39,330 nucleotides of DNA from Actinomycetes bacterium (GTDB lineage: Bacteria; Actinomycetota; Acidimicrobiia; Acidimicrobiales; RAAP-2): NCBI GenBank assembly GCA_021798955.1, contig JAJZBK010000021.1, positions 1 to 39,330 on the forward strand, read 5' to 3'. Shown here one piece after another: positions 1-9,041 of this stretch (position 1 is the stretch's first letter; each line of letters starts with the position of its first letter). The notes below the pieces were generated by a model. The model was not told the DNA's origin. It searched no databases and worked only from the letters and a program-made list of their open reading frames with translations. The translations under genes were made by a program, and so were the position numbers.

Positions 1-190
1 GCGGCACAGCGGTCGGCGGCACAGCGGTCGGCGGCACAGCGGTCGGCGGCACAGCGGTCGGCGGCACAGCGGTCGGCGGCACAGCGGTCGGCGGCACAGC
101 GGTCGGCGGCACAGCGGTCGGCGGCACCGTGGTCGGCGGCACCGTGGTCGGCGGCACCGTGGTCGGCGGCACCGTGGTCGGCGGCACAGC
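1..190. repeat. 15-bp tandem repeat, about 12.7 copies, at the window start
   Basis: Eight copies of GCGGCACAGCGGTCG (1-120) are followed by four copies of the variant GCGGCACCGTGGTCG (121-180) and a 10-bp partial copy. Variants are grouped in blocks, not interspersed, as expected from recent stepwise duplication. The period is a multiple of three, so the frame of the upstream gene is kept (VGGTA/VGGTV). Confidence 0.97.
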
Positions 191-212
191 AGAGGAGACC
201 TCCGACCGGTGA
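3..212 (+). CDS. C-terminal end of an unidentified protein, truncated by the window start
   Basis: One frame is open from the window edge to a TGA at 210-212. It reads as pentapeptide repeats, VGGTA about eight times and then VGGTV about four times, ending in AEETSDR. I chose this frame because its TGA overlaps the GTG start of pgl in a GTGA junction, the coupling seen at at least four other gene pairs in this window. Both other frames run past the junction. The repeat tail would be flexible and uncharged. The body of the protein is outside the window. In actinobacteria the gene before pgl is often zwf or opcA, but nothing visible here proves either one. Confidence 0.5.
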   Translation, partial: GTAVGGTAVGGTAVGGTAVGGTAVGGTAVGGTAVGGTAVGGTVVGGTVVGGTVVGGTVVGGTAEETSDR

Positions 213-943
213 ACGGCACCGTCGAGGTCGTCCCCTCGGTCCCCGATGCGTTCGCCCGGCTCGCCACCGACATCCTGGCGGCGGCCGAGCCCGCCGGTGC
301 GTCCCTGTTCCTCTCCGGCGGGCCGACGGCACGAGCCTGCTACGAGCGCCTGGCCGCAGTCGCCCCTCCCGGCGGTCCGGTCGACTGGTCGGCGATCGAC
401 GTCTTCTGGGGCGACGAACGGTGCGTCCCCATCGACGACCCCGACTCCAACCACCGCCTCGCCGTCGAGACCCTCCTCGGGCGCGTCGGGCCGGTACGGT
501 CCGACCACCCGATGTACGACGGAGGCGACCCCGCCCAGGCGGCAGCTCGCTACGAGGCACTCGTCGCCGGCCTGGCCTCCCTCGACCTCCTCCACCTCGG
601 CATGGGGCCGGACGGTCATACGGCGTCGCTGTTCGCCGGCTCGGAAGCGCTCGAGGTCGACGACCCCGCTCGGCTGGTGGTGCAGAGCAGCGACCCTGCC
701 GCCCGCAACCCTCACGACCGACTGACCCTCACGCTGCCGGCGATCGCCCGCGCCCGGACGGTCGTCTTCACGGTGCAAGGGGCCGCCCGGCGCGACGCCC
801 TTGCCCGCGTCCGGGCCGGTGAGGACCTCCCTGCCGGTCGGGTGCAGGCCGGCAGGGTGATCTGGCTCGTCGACGAGGAGGCCTGGGGGACCGGACCACC
901 ACCGCTCGATCGTGGCCCTGCTCACGCCGAAGAGGCTGGGTAA
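209..943 (+). CDS. pgl: 6-phosphogluconolactonase
   Basis: This cytosolic enzyme hydrolyses 6-phosphoglucono-1,5-lactone to 6-phosphogluconate in the oxidative pentose phosphate pathway. The 244-aa product is of normal length for the family and carries its landmarks: the SGGPTARACYERL phosphate-binding segment near residue 36, WGDERCVP near residue 71, the LGMGPDGHTASLF signature near residue 130, and a C-terminal VVFTVQGAARRDAL stretch. The GTG start overlaps the stop of the preceding gene (GTGA) and has a GAGGAG ribosome site about 10 nt upstream. fbiC begins 10 nt after the stop, so the genes are probably co-transcribed. The neighbourhood fits lactone made either by NADP- or by F420-dependent glucose-6-phosphate dehydrogenase; neither dehydrogenase is in the window. 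Confidence 0.95.
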   Translation: MNGTVEVVPSVPDAFARLATDILAAAEPAGASLFLSGGPTARACYERLAAVAPPGGPVDWSAIDVFWGDERCVPIDDPDSNHRLAVETLLGRVGPVRSDHPMYDGGDPAQAAARYEALVAGLASLDLLHLGMGPDGHTASLFAGSEALEVDDPARLVVQSSDPAARNPHDRLTLTLPAIARARTVVFTVQGAARRDALARVRAGEDLPAGRVQAGRVIWLVDEEAWGTGPPPLDRGPAHAEEAG

Positions 944-953
944 GGTGGGCGAG

Positions 954-3326
954 ATGTCAGCCTCCCCTGTCTCCTTCCGGTCGGCTCCCGCAGTCGGGGA
1001 GCTGTCCGACGACGACGTGGCCTCCTTCAGCCTCGACGAGCTGGCCGCCCGCGCCCGTGCCGTGCGCGACGACGCCCACGGCAACCGGATCACGTTCTCG
1101 CCCAAGGTGTTCATCCCCCTCACCATGCTCTGCCGCGACCGCTGCGGCTACTGCACCTTCGCCAAGGCGCCGGCTCGGCTCCCCGCTCCGTACCTCGACC
1201 TCGACGAGGTGCTCGCCATCGCCCGGGCCGGGCAGGCAGCCGGGTGCACCGAAGCGCTCTTCACCCTGGGCGAGTGCCCCGAGGAGCGGTACCCGACCGC
1301 CCGGTCGTGGCTCACCTCCCATGGGTACGCCTCGACGGTCGACTACCTGGTCGCCGCCTGCCGGGCCGTCCTCGACGAGACGGGCCTGCTCCCCCACGCC
1401 AACGCCGGCGCCCTCGCCGAGGACGACCTCCTCCGCCTCCGGAGCGTGACGGCCAGCCAGGGCATGATGCTCGAGTCGCTCGCGCCGGACCTCGACGCCC
1501 ACCGAGGCTCGCCCGACAAGCTCCCCGAGCGCCGACTGGCCACCCTGGAAGCCGCCGGCCGGGCAGCCATCCCGTTCACCACCGGCCTGCTGGTCGGCAT
1601 CGGCGAGTCGCGTCGCTCCCGCATCGACACCCTCCGGGCCATCGCCGCCAGCCACCGGCGACACGGGCACGTCCAGGAGGTGATCGTCCAGAACTTCCTG
1701 CCCAAACCCGGCACGGCGATGCACCGGGCCCCGGCCTGTCCGCCCGAGGAGCTCCACTGGACGATCGCGGTGGCCCGGCTCCTCCTCCCGCCCGAGGTGC
1801 ACGTCCAGGCACCTCCCAACCTCTCCGACGACCTCGCCCCCCTGGTGGCGTCCGGCATCGACGACTGGGGTGGCGTCTCGCCGGTCACGGCGGACCACGT
1901 GAACCCAGAGCGGGCGTGGCCCGATCTCGCCATCCTGCGCGCCGCCACCGAGGCGGTCGGGCACACGCTGGCGCCCCGTCTGACCGTCTACCCCCGCTTC
2001 GCCCTCGACCCCGAGCGTTGGCTGGCCGAACCCGTCCGCTTCCCGGTCCTCGCTGCGTCGGACGCCGAGGGCCTCGCCCGCGACCACCCCTGGTGCTCGG
2101 GCGGCACCGTCGCCCCCCCGTCCCTGGTCGGCGACACCGGGCAACCAGGCGCCCACGGCGCGCCCTCGGCCCGTCGGCCTGATGGTGACCACGGTGCCCA
2201 CTCGGCGGTCGCCGACGTCCTCGCCGGTGTCCTGGCCGGTGAGGAGCCCGACGAGGACGAGCTCGTGACCCTGTTCTCCGCTCGAGGCCCCGAGGTCCGT
2301 GCCGTGGCGGAGGTCGCCGACGAGCTCCGGCGGCGCATCGTCGGCGACGAGGTCACCTACGTCGCCAACCGCAACATCAACTACACCAACGTGTGCACCT
2401 TCAAGTGCCGCTTCTGCGCCTTCTCCAAGGGGCCGCTCTCCCTCGACCTGCGCGGACGCCCCTACCTGCTCGAGCTCGGAGACATCACCGAGCGCGTCCG
2501 CGAGGCCGCCGCCGCGGGGGCCACCGAAGTGTGCCTGCAAGGCGGGATCCATCCCGACTTCGACGGGGAGTACTACCTCGACGTCGTCCGGGCGGTCCGC
2601 GCCGGCTCGCCCTCGATCCACGTCCACGGCTTCTCCGCCCTCGAAGTCACCGAAGGCGCTCGGCGTTCCGGCGAGTCGCTCGCCACCTACCTCAGCCGGC
2701 TCTACGAGGCGGGGCTGCGGACCTTGCCCGGCACGGCAGCCGAGATCCTCGACGACGAGGTGCGCGCCATCCTCTGCCCCGACAAGATCGACACCGAGCA
2801 GTGGCTCGAGGTCCACCGAACGGCCCACCAGGTCGGCTTGCGCTCCAACGTCACGATCATGTTCGGCTCCGTCGAGCAGACCCGGTCGTGGGCCCGCCAC
2901 CTGGTGCGGACCCGGGCGCTCCAGCACGAGACCGGTGGGTTCACCGAGTTCGTCCCCCTGCCGTTCGTCCACATGGCAACGCCCATCTACCTCCGCCACC
3001 GGGCCCGCCGCGGACCGACCTTCCGCGAGACCTTGCTCGTCCACGCTGTCGGGCGCATCGCCTACGCCGGGTCGATCGACAACGTCCAGGCGAGCTGGGT
3101 CAAGCTGGGGGCCGACGGCGTTCGCCAGCTGCTCCAAGCCGGTGCCAACGACTTGGGCGGGACGCTGATGGACGAGAACATCTCGCGGGCTGCCGGAGCC
3201 GAGCACGGCCAGGCCATGGAGCCCGCCGACTTCGCCGCCCTGGTCGCGCCCATCGGGCGGACGCTCGCCCAACGCACGACCCTCTACGGGCGTATCGGCG
3301 AACCAGCGCGCGCCCTCTCCTCCTGA
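954..3326 (+). CDS. fbiC: FO synthase, fused CofG/CofH radical SAM enzyme
   Basis: FbiC makes 7,8-didemethyl-8-hydroxy-5-deazariboflavin (FO), the chromophore of coenzyme F420, from 5-amino-6-ribitylaminouracil and tyrosine. The 790-aa protein has two radical SAM halves. The CofG-like half has CRDRCGYC (Cys60, Cys64, Cys67) and the CofH-like half has CTFKCRFC (Cys481, Cys485, Cys488). Each motif would hold one 4Fe-4S cluster. The fused form is typical of actinobacteria; archaea use two proteins. A low-complexity linker of about 50 residues lies between the halves near residues 385-430. I chose ATG 954, preceded by AAGGTGGG and 10 nt after pgl. A GTG at 912 would extend the frame into pgl. The LOG-family gene starts one base after the stop. 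Confidence 0.96.
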   Translation: MSASPVSFRSAPAVGELSDDDVASFSLDELAARARAVRDDAHGNRITFSPKVFIPLTMLCRDRCGYCTFAKAPARLPAPYLDLDEVLAIARAGQAAGCTEALFTLGECPEERYPTARSWLTSHGYASTVDYLVAACRAVLDETGLLPHANAGALAEDDLLRLRSVTASQGMMLESLAPDLDAHRGSPDKLPERRLATLEAAGRAAIPFTTGLLVGIGESRRSRIDTLRAIAASHRRHGHVQEVIVQNFLPKPGTAMHRAPACPPEELHWTIAVARLLLPPEVHVQAPPNLSDDLAPLVASGIDDWGGVSPVTADHVNPERAWPDLAILRAATEAVGHTLAPRLTVYPRFALDPERWLAEPVRFPVLAASDAEGLARDHPWCSGGTVAPPSLVGDTGQPGAHGAPSARRPDGDHGAHSAVADVLAGVLAGEEPDEDELVTLFSARGPEVRAVAEVADELRRRIVGDEVTYVANRNINYTNVCTFKCRFCAFSKGPLSLDLRGRPYLLELGDITERVREAAAAGATEVCLQGGIHPDFDGEYYLDVVRAVRAGSPSIHVHGFSALEVTEGARRSGESLATYLSRLYEAGLRTLPGTAAEILDDEVRAILCPDKIDTEQWLEVHRTAHQVGLRSNVTIMFGSVEQTRSWARHLVRTRALQHETGGFTEFVPLPFVHMATPIYLRHRARRGPTFRETLLVHAVGRIAYAGSIDNVQASWVKLGADGVRQLLQAGANDLGGTLMDENISRAAGAEHGQAMEPADFAALVAPIGRTLAQRTTLYGRIGEPARALSS

Positions 3327-3327
3327 C

Positions 3328-4422
3328 GTGCCCGCTGCCCAGGCCGGGCCGGCGGAGCCCGCTGGCGTCCGTTCCACCGCCGACCCCGACGAGGTCGCCG
3401 AGGCCGTCGGCTCGGCAGTTGCCGCCTGCCTGGCGACACTCGAGCTCACCGCCGGCGAGCGCCGGCTCTACCAGTCGATGGCCGAGACCGTCGGCCGTCT
3501 GGCTGCAGGCCACACCGACCTCGTCGACCTGAAGCTGGCCGATGCCGCGCTGGCCGAGATGGCCGAGGCGTTCGACGTCTTCCGGCCCTTCCGCTCGGTG
3601 CGCAAGATCACCGTGTTCGGGTCGGCCCGGACCCGGAGCGACCACCCCGCCTACGCACACACCCGCGCCGTCGCCGAGGCGATGGCCGCTGCCAACTGGA
3701 TGGTGGTGACCGGTGCCGGACCGGGCATCATGGCCGCCGGCATGGAGGGGGCTGGACGCGACCGGTCGATCGGCGTGAACATCCGGCTTCCCTTCGAACA
3801 GGGTGCCAACCGCTTCATCGCCCAGGACCCGAAGCTCGTCGAGATGCGGTACTTCTTCACCCGAAAGCTCATGTTGGTCAAGGAGTCGGACGGGTACGTG
3901 GTGCTCCCGGGAGGCTTCGGCACCCTCGATGAGTCCTACGAGCTGCTCACCCTGCTCCAGACCGGCAAAGCCGTCCCGTCGCCGGTCGTCCTGCTCGACG
4001 TCCCCGGCGGGACCTACTGGTCCTCGTGGCTCGACTTCGTCGACCACGAGCTCGTTCCTCGTGGGCTCATCGCCCCCGAGGACCGGGCCCTCTTCCGGAT
4101 CACCGACGACGTCACGGCCGCGGTCGCCGAGCTGCTCGGCTTCTACCGCAACTACCAGGGGTGCCGGTGGGTCGGCGACCTGCTCGTCCTCCGCCTGCAC
4201 TGGCTACCGACTGACAGCGAGCTCGAGGCCTTGAACGACGACTTCGCCGACATCGTCGTGCGCGGCCGGATCCGCCGGAGCGACCCGCTGCCTCCCGAGC
4301 GCTCGAGCGGCGACCACCTCGACCAGGCGCGCCTGGCCTTGCGCTTCGACAAGCTGGGCTACGGACGACTGCGCCAGCTCATCGACACGCTCAATCGGCT
4401 CCCTCGCCCGTCGGAGACCTGA
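3328..4422 (+). CDS. LOG-family (TIGR00730-type) nucleotide-binding protein
   Basis: The 364-aa product has the Rossmann-like LOG/lysine decarboxylase-like fold. Visible marks are VFGSART near residue 92, VTGAGPGIM near residue 128 and PGGFGTLDE near residue 194. The last is the PGGxGTxxE motif found in cytokinin-activating phosphoribohydrolases (LOG). Members of this group release a base from a nucleoside monophosphate, but the larger actinobacterial ones have no settled substrate. Helical extensions on both sides (about 85 residues before and 100 after the core) make it longer than plant-type LOG. The GTG start lies one base after the fbiC stop, so it closes the pgl-fbiC operon. Its last 32 bp overlap a convergent small gene. 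The fold is well supported; the reaction is not. Confidence 0.85.
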   Translation: MPAAQAGPAEPAGVRSTADPDEVAEAVGSAVAACLATLELTAGERRLYQSMAETVGRLAAGHTDLVDLKLADAALAEMAEAFDVFRPFRSVRKITVFGSARTRSDHPAYAHTRAVAEAMAAANWMVVTGAGPGIMAAGMEGAGRDRSIGVNIRLPFEQGANRFIAQDPKLVEMRYFFTRKLMLVKESDGYVVLPGGFGTLDESYELLTLLQTGKAVPSPVVLLDVPGGTYWSSWLDFVDHELVPRGLIAPEDRALFRITDDVTAAVAELLGFYRNYQGCRWVGDLLVLRLHWLPTDSELEALNDDFADIVVRGRIRRSDPLPPERSSGDHLDQARLALRFDKLGYGRLRQLIDTLNRLPRPSET

Positions 4423-4615
4423 GCAGCGTCACCGCCTTGTCGACCGCCCGTCGGGCCCTGGTCAGCCGCTTCTCCTCGGCGACGAGGGCGGAGTCTGCGA
4501 CACCGGTCGACCGGACCTCCTCGGCCGCCCGGCGCAAGCAGTCGAGGGCTGCGTCAGCCAGCTCCTCGGCCAACGCGGACAGCCGGTCGGCCAGGTCCTC
4601 GCTCCCCCCGGTCAC
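4391..4615 (-). CDS. Small helical protein of unknown function, coupled to the acyl-CoA ligase
   Basis: This 74-aa ORF starts at a GTG that overlaps the stop of the acyl-CoA ligase gene in a GTGA junction, so it is probably translated by coupling. The sequence is rich in Ala, Glu, Leu, Arg and Asp (SEDLADRLSALAEELADAAL and similar stretches) and should form one or two amphipathic helices, perhaps a coiled coil. No membrane segment, signal peptide or metal motif is visible. The same frame stays open upstream to 4738 but only as antisense-like coding inside the ligase gene, so the shorter start is preferred. The 3' end overlaps the LOG gene head-on by 32 bp. I do not recognise a family. Confidence 0.6.
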   Translation of the reverse strand: MTGGSEDLADRLSALAEELADAALDCLRRAAEEVRSTGVADSALVAEEKRLTRARRAVDKAVTLLRSPTGEGAD

Positions 4616-6249
4616 GCCGGGAGCGTGCCGGGCGTCACCTCGACCACTGCGAGCCGCCCTTCTGCGTGCTCGGCCCGCAGGACCTTCTTGTCGAACTTGC
4701 CGACGGAGGTCTTCGGGATCTCCTCGACGAAGCTCCACCGCTCAGGCAGCCACCAGCGCGGCACGCGGTCCTGCAGGTAGGCAACCAGCTCGTCGGCGGT
4801 CACCGTCGCCCCCTCGACGGGCACCACGGCGACCAGCGGTCGTTCGCTCCACTTGGCGTCGGGCACAGCGACGACCGCCGCCTCGAAGACAGCCGGGTGG
4901 GACATGACCTCGTTCTCGAGCTCGACCGAGGAGATCCACTCGCCTCCGGACTTGATCACGTCCTTGGTACGGTCGCTGATCTGCATGTAGCCACGGCGAT
5001 CGAGCGAGCCGACGTCTCCGGTACGGAGCCAGCCGTCGTGGAAGCGGTCGGGGGACGGGTCTCCGTAGTAGGACGCGGTGATCCACGGGCCACGCACCTC
5101 GAACTCGCCGACCGCCACGCCGTCGTTGGGCAGGACCTCTCCGTCTGGACCGGTGATGCGGACCTCGATCCCGGGAACGACCCGACCCGTCTTTGCCCGC
5201 CAGTTGGCCTCCTCCTCGGGGCCGACGCCCTTGGGCGGGGTCGAGAGGGCACACAGCGGAGAGGTCTCGGTCATGCCCCACCCCTGCACCATGCCGATCC
5301 CGAACTGCTCCGAGAAGCGCTCCATCAGACTGCGCGGCATCGCCGCCCCGCCCGAGGTCACCGAACGGAGCGACGAGAGGTCGACGTCGTTGCTCTCGGC
5401 GTAGTGGAGCAGGTCGTTCCAGATGGTGGGGACCCCGGCCGAGACCGTCGGGCGGTGGGTGGCGATGATCGCCGCCAGGGGCGCCGCCTGGAGGAACTGC
5501 TGGGGCATGACCAGGTCGGCCCCGACGAAGTAGGCGCCGTACGGCGTGCCCCAGGCGTTGGCGTGGAACATGGGCACGACGGTGAGCACCCGGTCCCGCT
5601 CGTTGATACCGAGCGTCGACGCCGACGTCACGGCCATGGTGTGGAGCAGCGTCGAACGGTGGGAGTAGACGACGCCCTTGGGGTTGCCCGTCGTCCCTGA
5701 CGTGTAGCACATGGCCGCCGCCCGCCGCTCGTCGAAGGTCGGCCACGAGTAACCGGGCTTCGCTGCCGCCAGCAGCTCGTCGTAGTCGAGCGTCGTCCCG
5801 AGGGCGTCACGGTCCCCTGGGCCCACCACGACGACGTGCCGCACCGTGCGCAGTTGGTCGCGGACCCGGGCGAGCAGGGGGACGAGGGAGCCGTCCACGA
5901 TGATGACCTGGTCCTCGGCGTGGTTGACGACGTAGGCCAGTTGGTCGGGGAACAACCGGATGTTCAGCGTGTGCAGGACGGCGCCCATGGCGGGGATGGC
6001 AAGGTACGCCTCTAGGTGCGTTCGGTTGTTCCACAGAAAGGTGCCCACCCGGTCGTCCTCGCCGACGCCGAGGTCGACCAGGGCCGCCGCCAGGCGTTCG
6101 GCCCGTTCGCCCACCTCGGCGAAGGTCGACGTCTGGGCCGCCCCCGACGGATCGACCACGGTGGCCACCACACTGTCGCCGTAGACGGACTGGCCGTGCC
6201 GCAGGATGTTGCTGATCAACAGCGGCGCCTCTTGCATCGTGCCGAGCAC
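4612..6249 (-). CDS. Acyl-CoA ligase (AMP-binding, AlkK/FadD type)
   Basis: The 545-aa enzyme should activate a medium- or long-chain fatty acid to its CoA thioester through an acyl-adenylate. It carries the AMP-binding loop [11 protein letters not shown] near residue 182, GWGMTETSP, the TGD in WLRTGDVG, the hinge region [15 protein letters not shown], and the C-terminal catalytic lysine segment [11 protein letters not shown]. The N-terminus beginning [15 protein letters not shown] resembles AlkK-type ligases. I chose GTG 6249 because AGGGAGG lies 6-7 nt upstream; the ATG at 6237 would be too far from it. A -10 hexamer TAAGCT lies at 6304-6299, giving a leader of about 40 nt. The coupled 74-aa gene follows. 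The exact chain length used cannot be read from the sequence. Confidence 0.93.
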   Translation of the reverse strand: MLGTMQEAPLLISNILRHGQSVYGDSVVATVVDPSGAAQTSTFAEVGERAERLAAALVDLGVGEDDRVGTFLWNNRTHLEAYLAIPAMGAVLHTLNIRLFPDQLAYVVNHAEDQVIIVDGSLVPLLARVRDQLRTVRHVVVVGPGDRDALGTTLDYDELLAAAKPGYSWPTFDERRAAAMCYTSGTTGNPKGVVYSHRSTLLHTMAVTSASTLGINERDRVLTVVPMFHANAWGTPYGAYFVGADLVMPQQFLQAAPLAAIIATHRPTVSAGVPTIWNDLLHYAESNDVDLSSLRSVTSGGAAMPRSLMERFSEQFGIGMVQGWGMTETSPLCALSTPPKGVGPEEEANWRAKTGRVVPGIEVRITGPDGEVLPNDGVAVGEFEVRGPWITASYYGDPSPDRFHDGWLRTGDVGSLDRRGYMQISDRTKDVIKSGGEWISSVELENEVMSHPAVFEAAVVAVPDAKWSERPLVAVVPVEGATVTADELVAYLQDRVPRWWLPERWSFVEEIPKTSVGKFDKKVLRAEHAEGRLAVVEVTPGTLPA

Positions 6250-6298
6250 GGCACACCTCCCTGTCCCCCGGCCCCTCGTGGCGCCGACACTGGAGCAG

Positions 6299-6304
6299 AG
6301 CTTA
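6299..6304 (-). promoter_or_regulatory. -10 hexamer of the acyl-CoA ligase gene
   Basis: TAAGCT fits TAnnnT. Transcription would begin near 6292, leaving a leader of about 40 nt that contains the AGGGAGG ribosome site. Confidence 0.45.
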
Positions 6305-6489
6305 GCGACGGCCACCCGAGGCGCCGAGGCGCCGGGTCGGCCCCACCAGCCCGGTCGGACGTACCGACCCGGGCCCTTGCCCCTGGTCGGCCCGACGTGG
6401 TGTGCTGGGGCACGGCGCCGCCCTCGGGGCGGGCGTGCGCCTGGGGGCTTCGGACATCCGGGGCCCACCTGCCTCCCGTGACGACCCGG

Positions 6490-6540
6490 CAACCCGTGCC
6501 GGTGCCGCAACCCGTGCCGGCGCCGCAACCCGTGCCGGTG
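6490..6540 (+). repeat. 18-bp tandem repeat, 2.8 copies, in the leader of the hydrolase gene
   Basis: The unit is CAACCCGTGCCGGTGCCG, with one T-to-C change in the second copy. It ends 6 nt before the AGGAGG ribosome site at 6546-6551. The period is a multiple of three and the array is open in the frame of the downstream gene (ATRAGA repeats). Confidence 0.9.
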
Positions 6541-6557
6541 CACACAGGAGGCGCTTG

Positions 6558-7517
6558 ATGTCCCGTCGCACATCCCGCCCGGTCCTGGCTGCGCTTCTGG
6601 CCGCCGGGGGCACGGCCACCGTGGTGGGGACCACCGCGCTTGCCGCCCTGGTGGCGGCGATCGTCAGCCCGTTCGGCCTTACCTCCCTCACGACGCCCGT
6701 GACCGGTGCCCCAGCGATCCCGGCCACCTGGAGCACCCGCTTCCACCAGGCCGCCAGCGCCTGCCCGGGCCTGCCGTGGGAGGTCCTTGCTGCCATCGGC
6801 GCCGTCGAGTCCGACGACGGCCGCTCGGACCTGCCCGGGGTTCGTTCCGGCGCCAACGCCGCCGGTGCCGAAGGTCCCCTGCAGTTCGAACCGGCCACCT
6901 TCGCCCGCTATGCCCTCCCCGTCCCGGTCGGCGGTGCCGACCCGCCCACCCCCTACGACCCCACCGACGCCACCTGGGCCGCTGCCCGCATGCTGTGTGC
7001 CGACGGCGCCCGAGACGGCACCGACCTCCCCGGGGCCATCTACGCCTACAACCACTCCCGGGCCTACGTCGCCGAGGTGCTCGCCGATGCCGCCGCCTAC
7101 GCCGGAGCGGCCCCCACGGCGCCCGCTCCCGCCCCGGCCGCAGCCGCGGCGGTCAGCTATGCCCTCGCCCAGATCGGCACCCCGTACCGGTGGGGAGGGG
7201 AGACCCCCGGGGTCGGCTTCGACTGCTCCGGGCTCGTCCAGGCAGCCGAACGGGCAGCCGGGATCACCCTGCCCCGCGTGGCCCAGGCGCAGTTCGACGC
7301 CGGAGCGGTCGTCCCTCCGGGCCAACCGATCGTCGCCGGGGACCTGGTCTTCTTCGGGCGCGGCCCCCGCCGGGTCGAGCACGTGGGGCTCGTCGTCGGC
7401 CCGGGGCTGATGGTCGATGCTCCTCGCGCTGGAGCGGTCGTACGCCTCGAGGGCTTCCCGACCAGGGTCGGTGCGTGGTGGGGCGACGAGGTCCTCCTCG
7501 GCGCCACTCGACCCTGA
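6558..7517 (+). CDS. Exported bifunctional cell-wall hydrolase: transglycosylase-like domain plus NlpC/P60 peptidase
   Basis: The 319-aa protein opens with a basic n-region (MSRRTSR) and a hydrophobic stretch to about residue 45, so it is secreted or membrane-anchored. A lysozyme/SLT-like domain follows, with Glu84 in GAVESDDGR as likely catalytic acid, then GPLQF and the AIYAYNHS segment. An Ala/Pro linker near residues 185-197 leads to an NlpC/P60 domain with catalytic Cys223 in FDCSGLVQ and His275 in EHVGLVVG. Together they would cut glycan strands and peptide stems of peptidoglycan. The start is set by AGGAGG at 6546-6551. It is monocistronic and convergent with gltD; only 21 bp separate the two stops. 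Confidence 0.9.
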   Translation: MSRRTSRPVLAALLAAGGTATVVGTTALAALVAAIVSPFGLTSLTTPVTGAPAIPATWSTRFHQAASACPGLPWEVLAAIGAVESDDGRSDLPGVRSGANAAGAEGPLQFEPATFARYALPVPVGGADPPTPYDPTDATWAAARMLCADGARDGTDLPGAIYAYNHSRAYVAEVLADAAAYAGAAPTAPAPAPAAAAAVSYALAQIGTPYRWGGETPGVGFDCSGLVQAAERAAGITLPRVAQAQFDAGAVVPPGQPIVAGDLVFFGRGPRRVEHVGLVVGPGLMVDAPRAGAVVRLEGFPTRVGAWWGDEVLLGATRP

Positions 7518-7538
7518 GCGGGCGACCTCGGCAGCTCG

Positions 7539-9041
7539 CTAGCGGAGGGCGAGCTGTCCGGGACGAACCGGGGCGGGTAGGGCGGTCGTCCCCATCAGGT
7601 ACCGGTCGACCGAAGCGGCGGCCGAGCGCCCTTCGGCGATGGCCCACACGATGAGCGACTGGCCCCGCGTCATGTCGCCGCAGACGAAGACGCCCTCGGC
7701 GCTCGTCGCCCACGACGAGTCGGCAGCCACGTTCCCCCGACCGTCGAGCGCGAGGGCGAGGTCGGCGACGACCCCGGTGGGCTCGGGTCCGAGGAAGCCC
7801 AGGGCCAACAGGACGAGGTCGCAGGGGAGCTCGAACGCCGAGCCGGCAACGGCGACGAAGGCCGGTCGGCCGTCGTCGCCCACGATCATCTCGACCTCCT
7901 CCCCGGCGAGTGCCCGGACTCGGCCCGATCCGTCGTCGAGGAAGGCCACGGTCGTCACCGAGAAGAGACGCTCACCGCCTTCCTCGTGGGCTGACGAGGT
8001 CCGCAGGATAAGCGGCCAGGTCGGCCACGGGTTGTCGTCGCGGCGAGTCGCCGGCGGCTCGGGGAGGATCTCGAGCTGGTGCACGGATGCGGCACCCTGG
8101 CGATGAGCCGTCCCGAGACAGTCCGCTCCGGTGTCACCCCCGCCGATGATGACGACGCGCTTGCCTCGGGCGTCGATGGGCGGTGCGTCGAGGAGGCCCT
8201 CACGGACCAGGTTGGACGGCTTCAGGTACTCCATGGCGGTATGGACACCGCCGAGGTGACGCCCCGGCACGTCGAGGTCGCGGGGTCTGGTCGACCCGCC
8301 TGCCAGCAGCACGGCGTCGAACTCAGCGACCAGGTCGCCTCCCGAGATGACCACAGCATCGGGTGCCGCGGCCCCCGCCACCTCCGGCGTGCCCACTGAT
8401 GTCCGGCACCGGAACTCGACCCCTTCCTCCTCGAGCTGGCCGAGCCGGCGGTCGAGGACCCGCTTCTCCATCTTGAACTCGGGGATGCCGAAGCGGAGCA
8501 GGCCACCGGGCTTCTCGGCCCGCTCGAAGACGACCACGGCGTGGCCAGCCCGAGCGAGCTGCTGGGCGGCTGCCAGGCCAGCCGGTCCCGAACCGACGAC
8601 CGCGACCCGCTTTCTGGTCGACCTCGCTGCGACGACCGGTGCGACCCACCCCTCGCTCCACGCTCGCTCCACGATCTCGTACTCGACCCGCTCGATGGTC
8701 ACCGGCTCGGCATTGATGCCGAGGACGCAGGCCGCCTCGCAAGGGGCCGGGCACAGCCGGCCGGTGAAGTCGGGAAAGTTGTTGGTCGAATGCAGGCGTT
8801 CTGCCGCTTCCGACCAGTTGTCGCGGTAGACGAGGTCGTTCCACTCGGGGATGAGGTTGCCGAGCGGGCAGCCGTCGTGGCAGAAGGGGATGCCGCAGTC
8901 CATACAGCGGGATGCCTGGGTGCGGGTGGCGCCCTCCGGGAAGGGCTCGTAGACCTCGTGCCAGTCACGCACGCGCACCGGCACCGGACGCCTGGGCGGT
9001 AGCGCCCGGTCGTGGTCGAGAAAGCCGCGGATGTCACCCAT
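7539..9041 (-). CDS. gltD: Glutamate synthase (NADPH) small subunit
   Basis: GltD feeds electrons from NADPH through FAD and 4Fe-4S clusters to GltB. The 500-aa protein is of normal length. Its N-terminal part has the cluster cysteines in [15 protein letters not shown] and CPAPCEAAC. An FAD-binding [12 protein letters not shown] segment follows near residue 149. The NADPH-binding [11 protein letters not shown] lies in the second half, and the closing FAD segment with [14 protein letters not shown] comes near the C-terminus. The ATG overlaps the last 8 bp of gltB (ATGGGTGA), so the two subunits are translationally coupled. No base or codon anomaly is apparent. Confidence 0.96.
   Translation of the reverse strand: MGDIRGFLDHDRALPPRRPVPVRVRDWHEVYEPFPEGATRTQASRCMDCGIPFCHDGCPLGNLIPEWNDLVYRDNWSEAAERLHSTNNFPDFTGRLCPAPCEAACVLGINAEPVTIERVEYEIVERAWSEGWVAPVVAARSTRKRVAVVGSGPAGLAAAQQLARAGHAVVVFERAEKPGGLLRFGIPEFKMEKRVLDRRLGQLEEEGVEFRCRTSVGTPEVAGAAAPDAVVISGGDLVAEFDAVLLAGGSTRPRDLDVPGRHLGGVHTAMEYLKPSNLVREGLLDAPPIDARGKRVVIIGGGDTGADCLGTAHRQGAASVHQLEILPEPPATRRDDNPWPTWPLILRTSSAHEEGGERLFSVTTVAFLDDGSGRVRALAGEEVEMIVGDDGRPAFVAVAGSAFELPCDLVLLALGFLGPEPTGVVADLALALDGRGNVAADSSWATSAEGVFVCGDMTRGQSLIVWAIAEGRSAAASVDRYLMGTTALPAPVRPGQLALR

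Larger units (their letters stand above)
6250..6557. other. 308-bp intergenic region between two divergent genes
   Basis: It holds the acyl-CoA ligase promoter on the minus strand and, next to the hydrolase start, an 18-bp repeat and a strong ribosome site. The plus-strand frame of the hydrolase stays open back to a GTG at 6402, but the signal segment and ribosome site argue against that start. No riboswitch core (TPP, cobalamin, c-di-AMP) was recognised by eye. Confidence 0.6.

Noticed and set aside
957..3449. 830-codon open frame on the minus strand opposite fbiC
   Set aside because: Long antisense frames are expected at this G+C. The plus-strand frame carries both radical SAM motifs; the minus frame shows no domain.
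6402..6557. 52-residue N-terminal extension of the cell-wall hydrolase
   Set aside because: The ATG at 6558 has AGGAGG at the right distance and begins a normal export signal; the extension would bury the signal.
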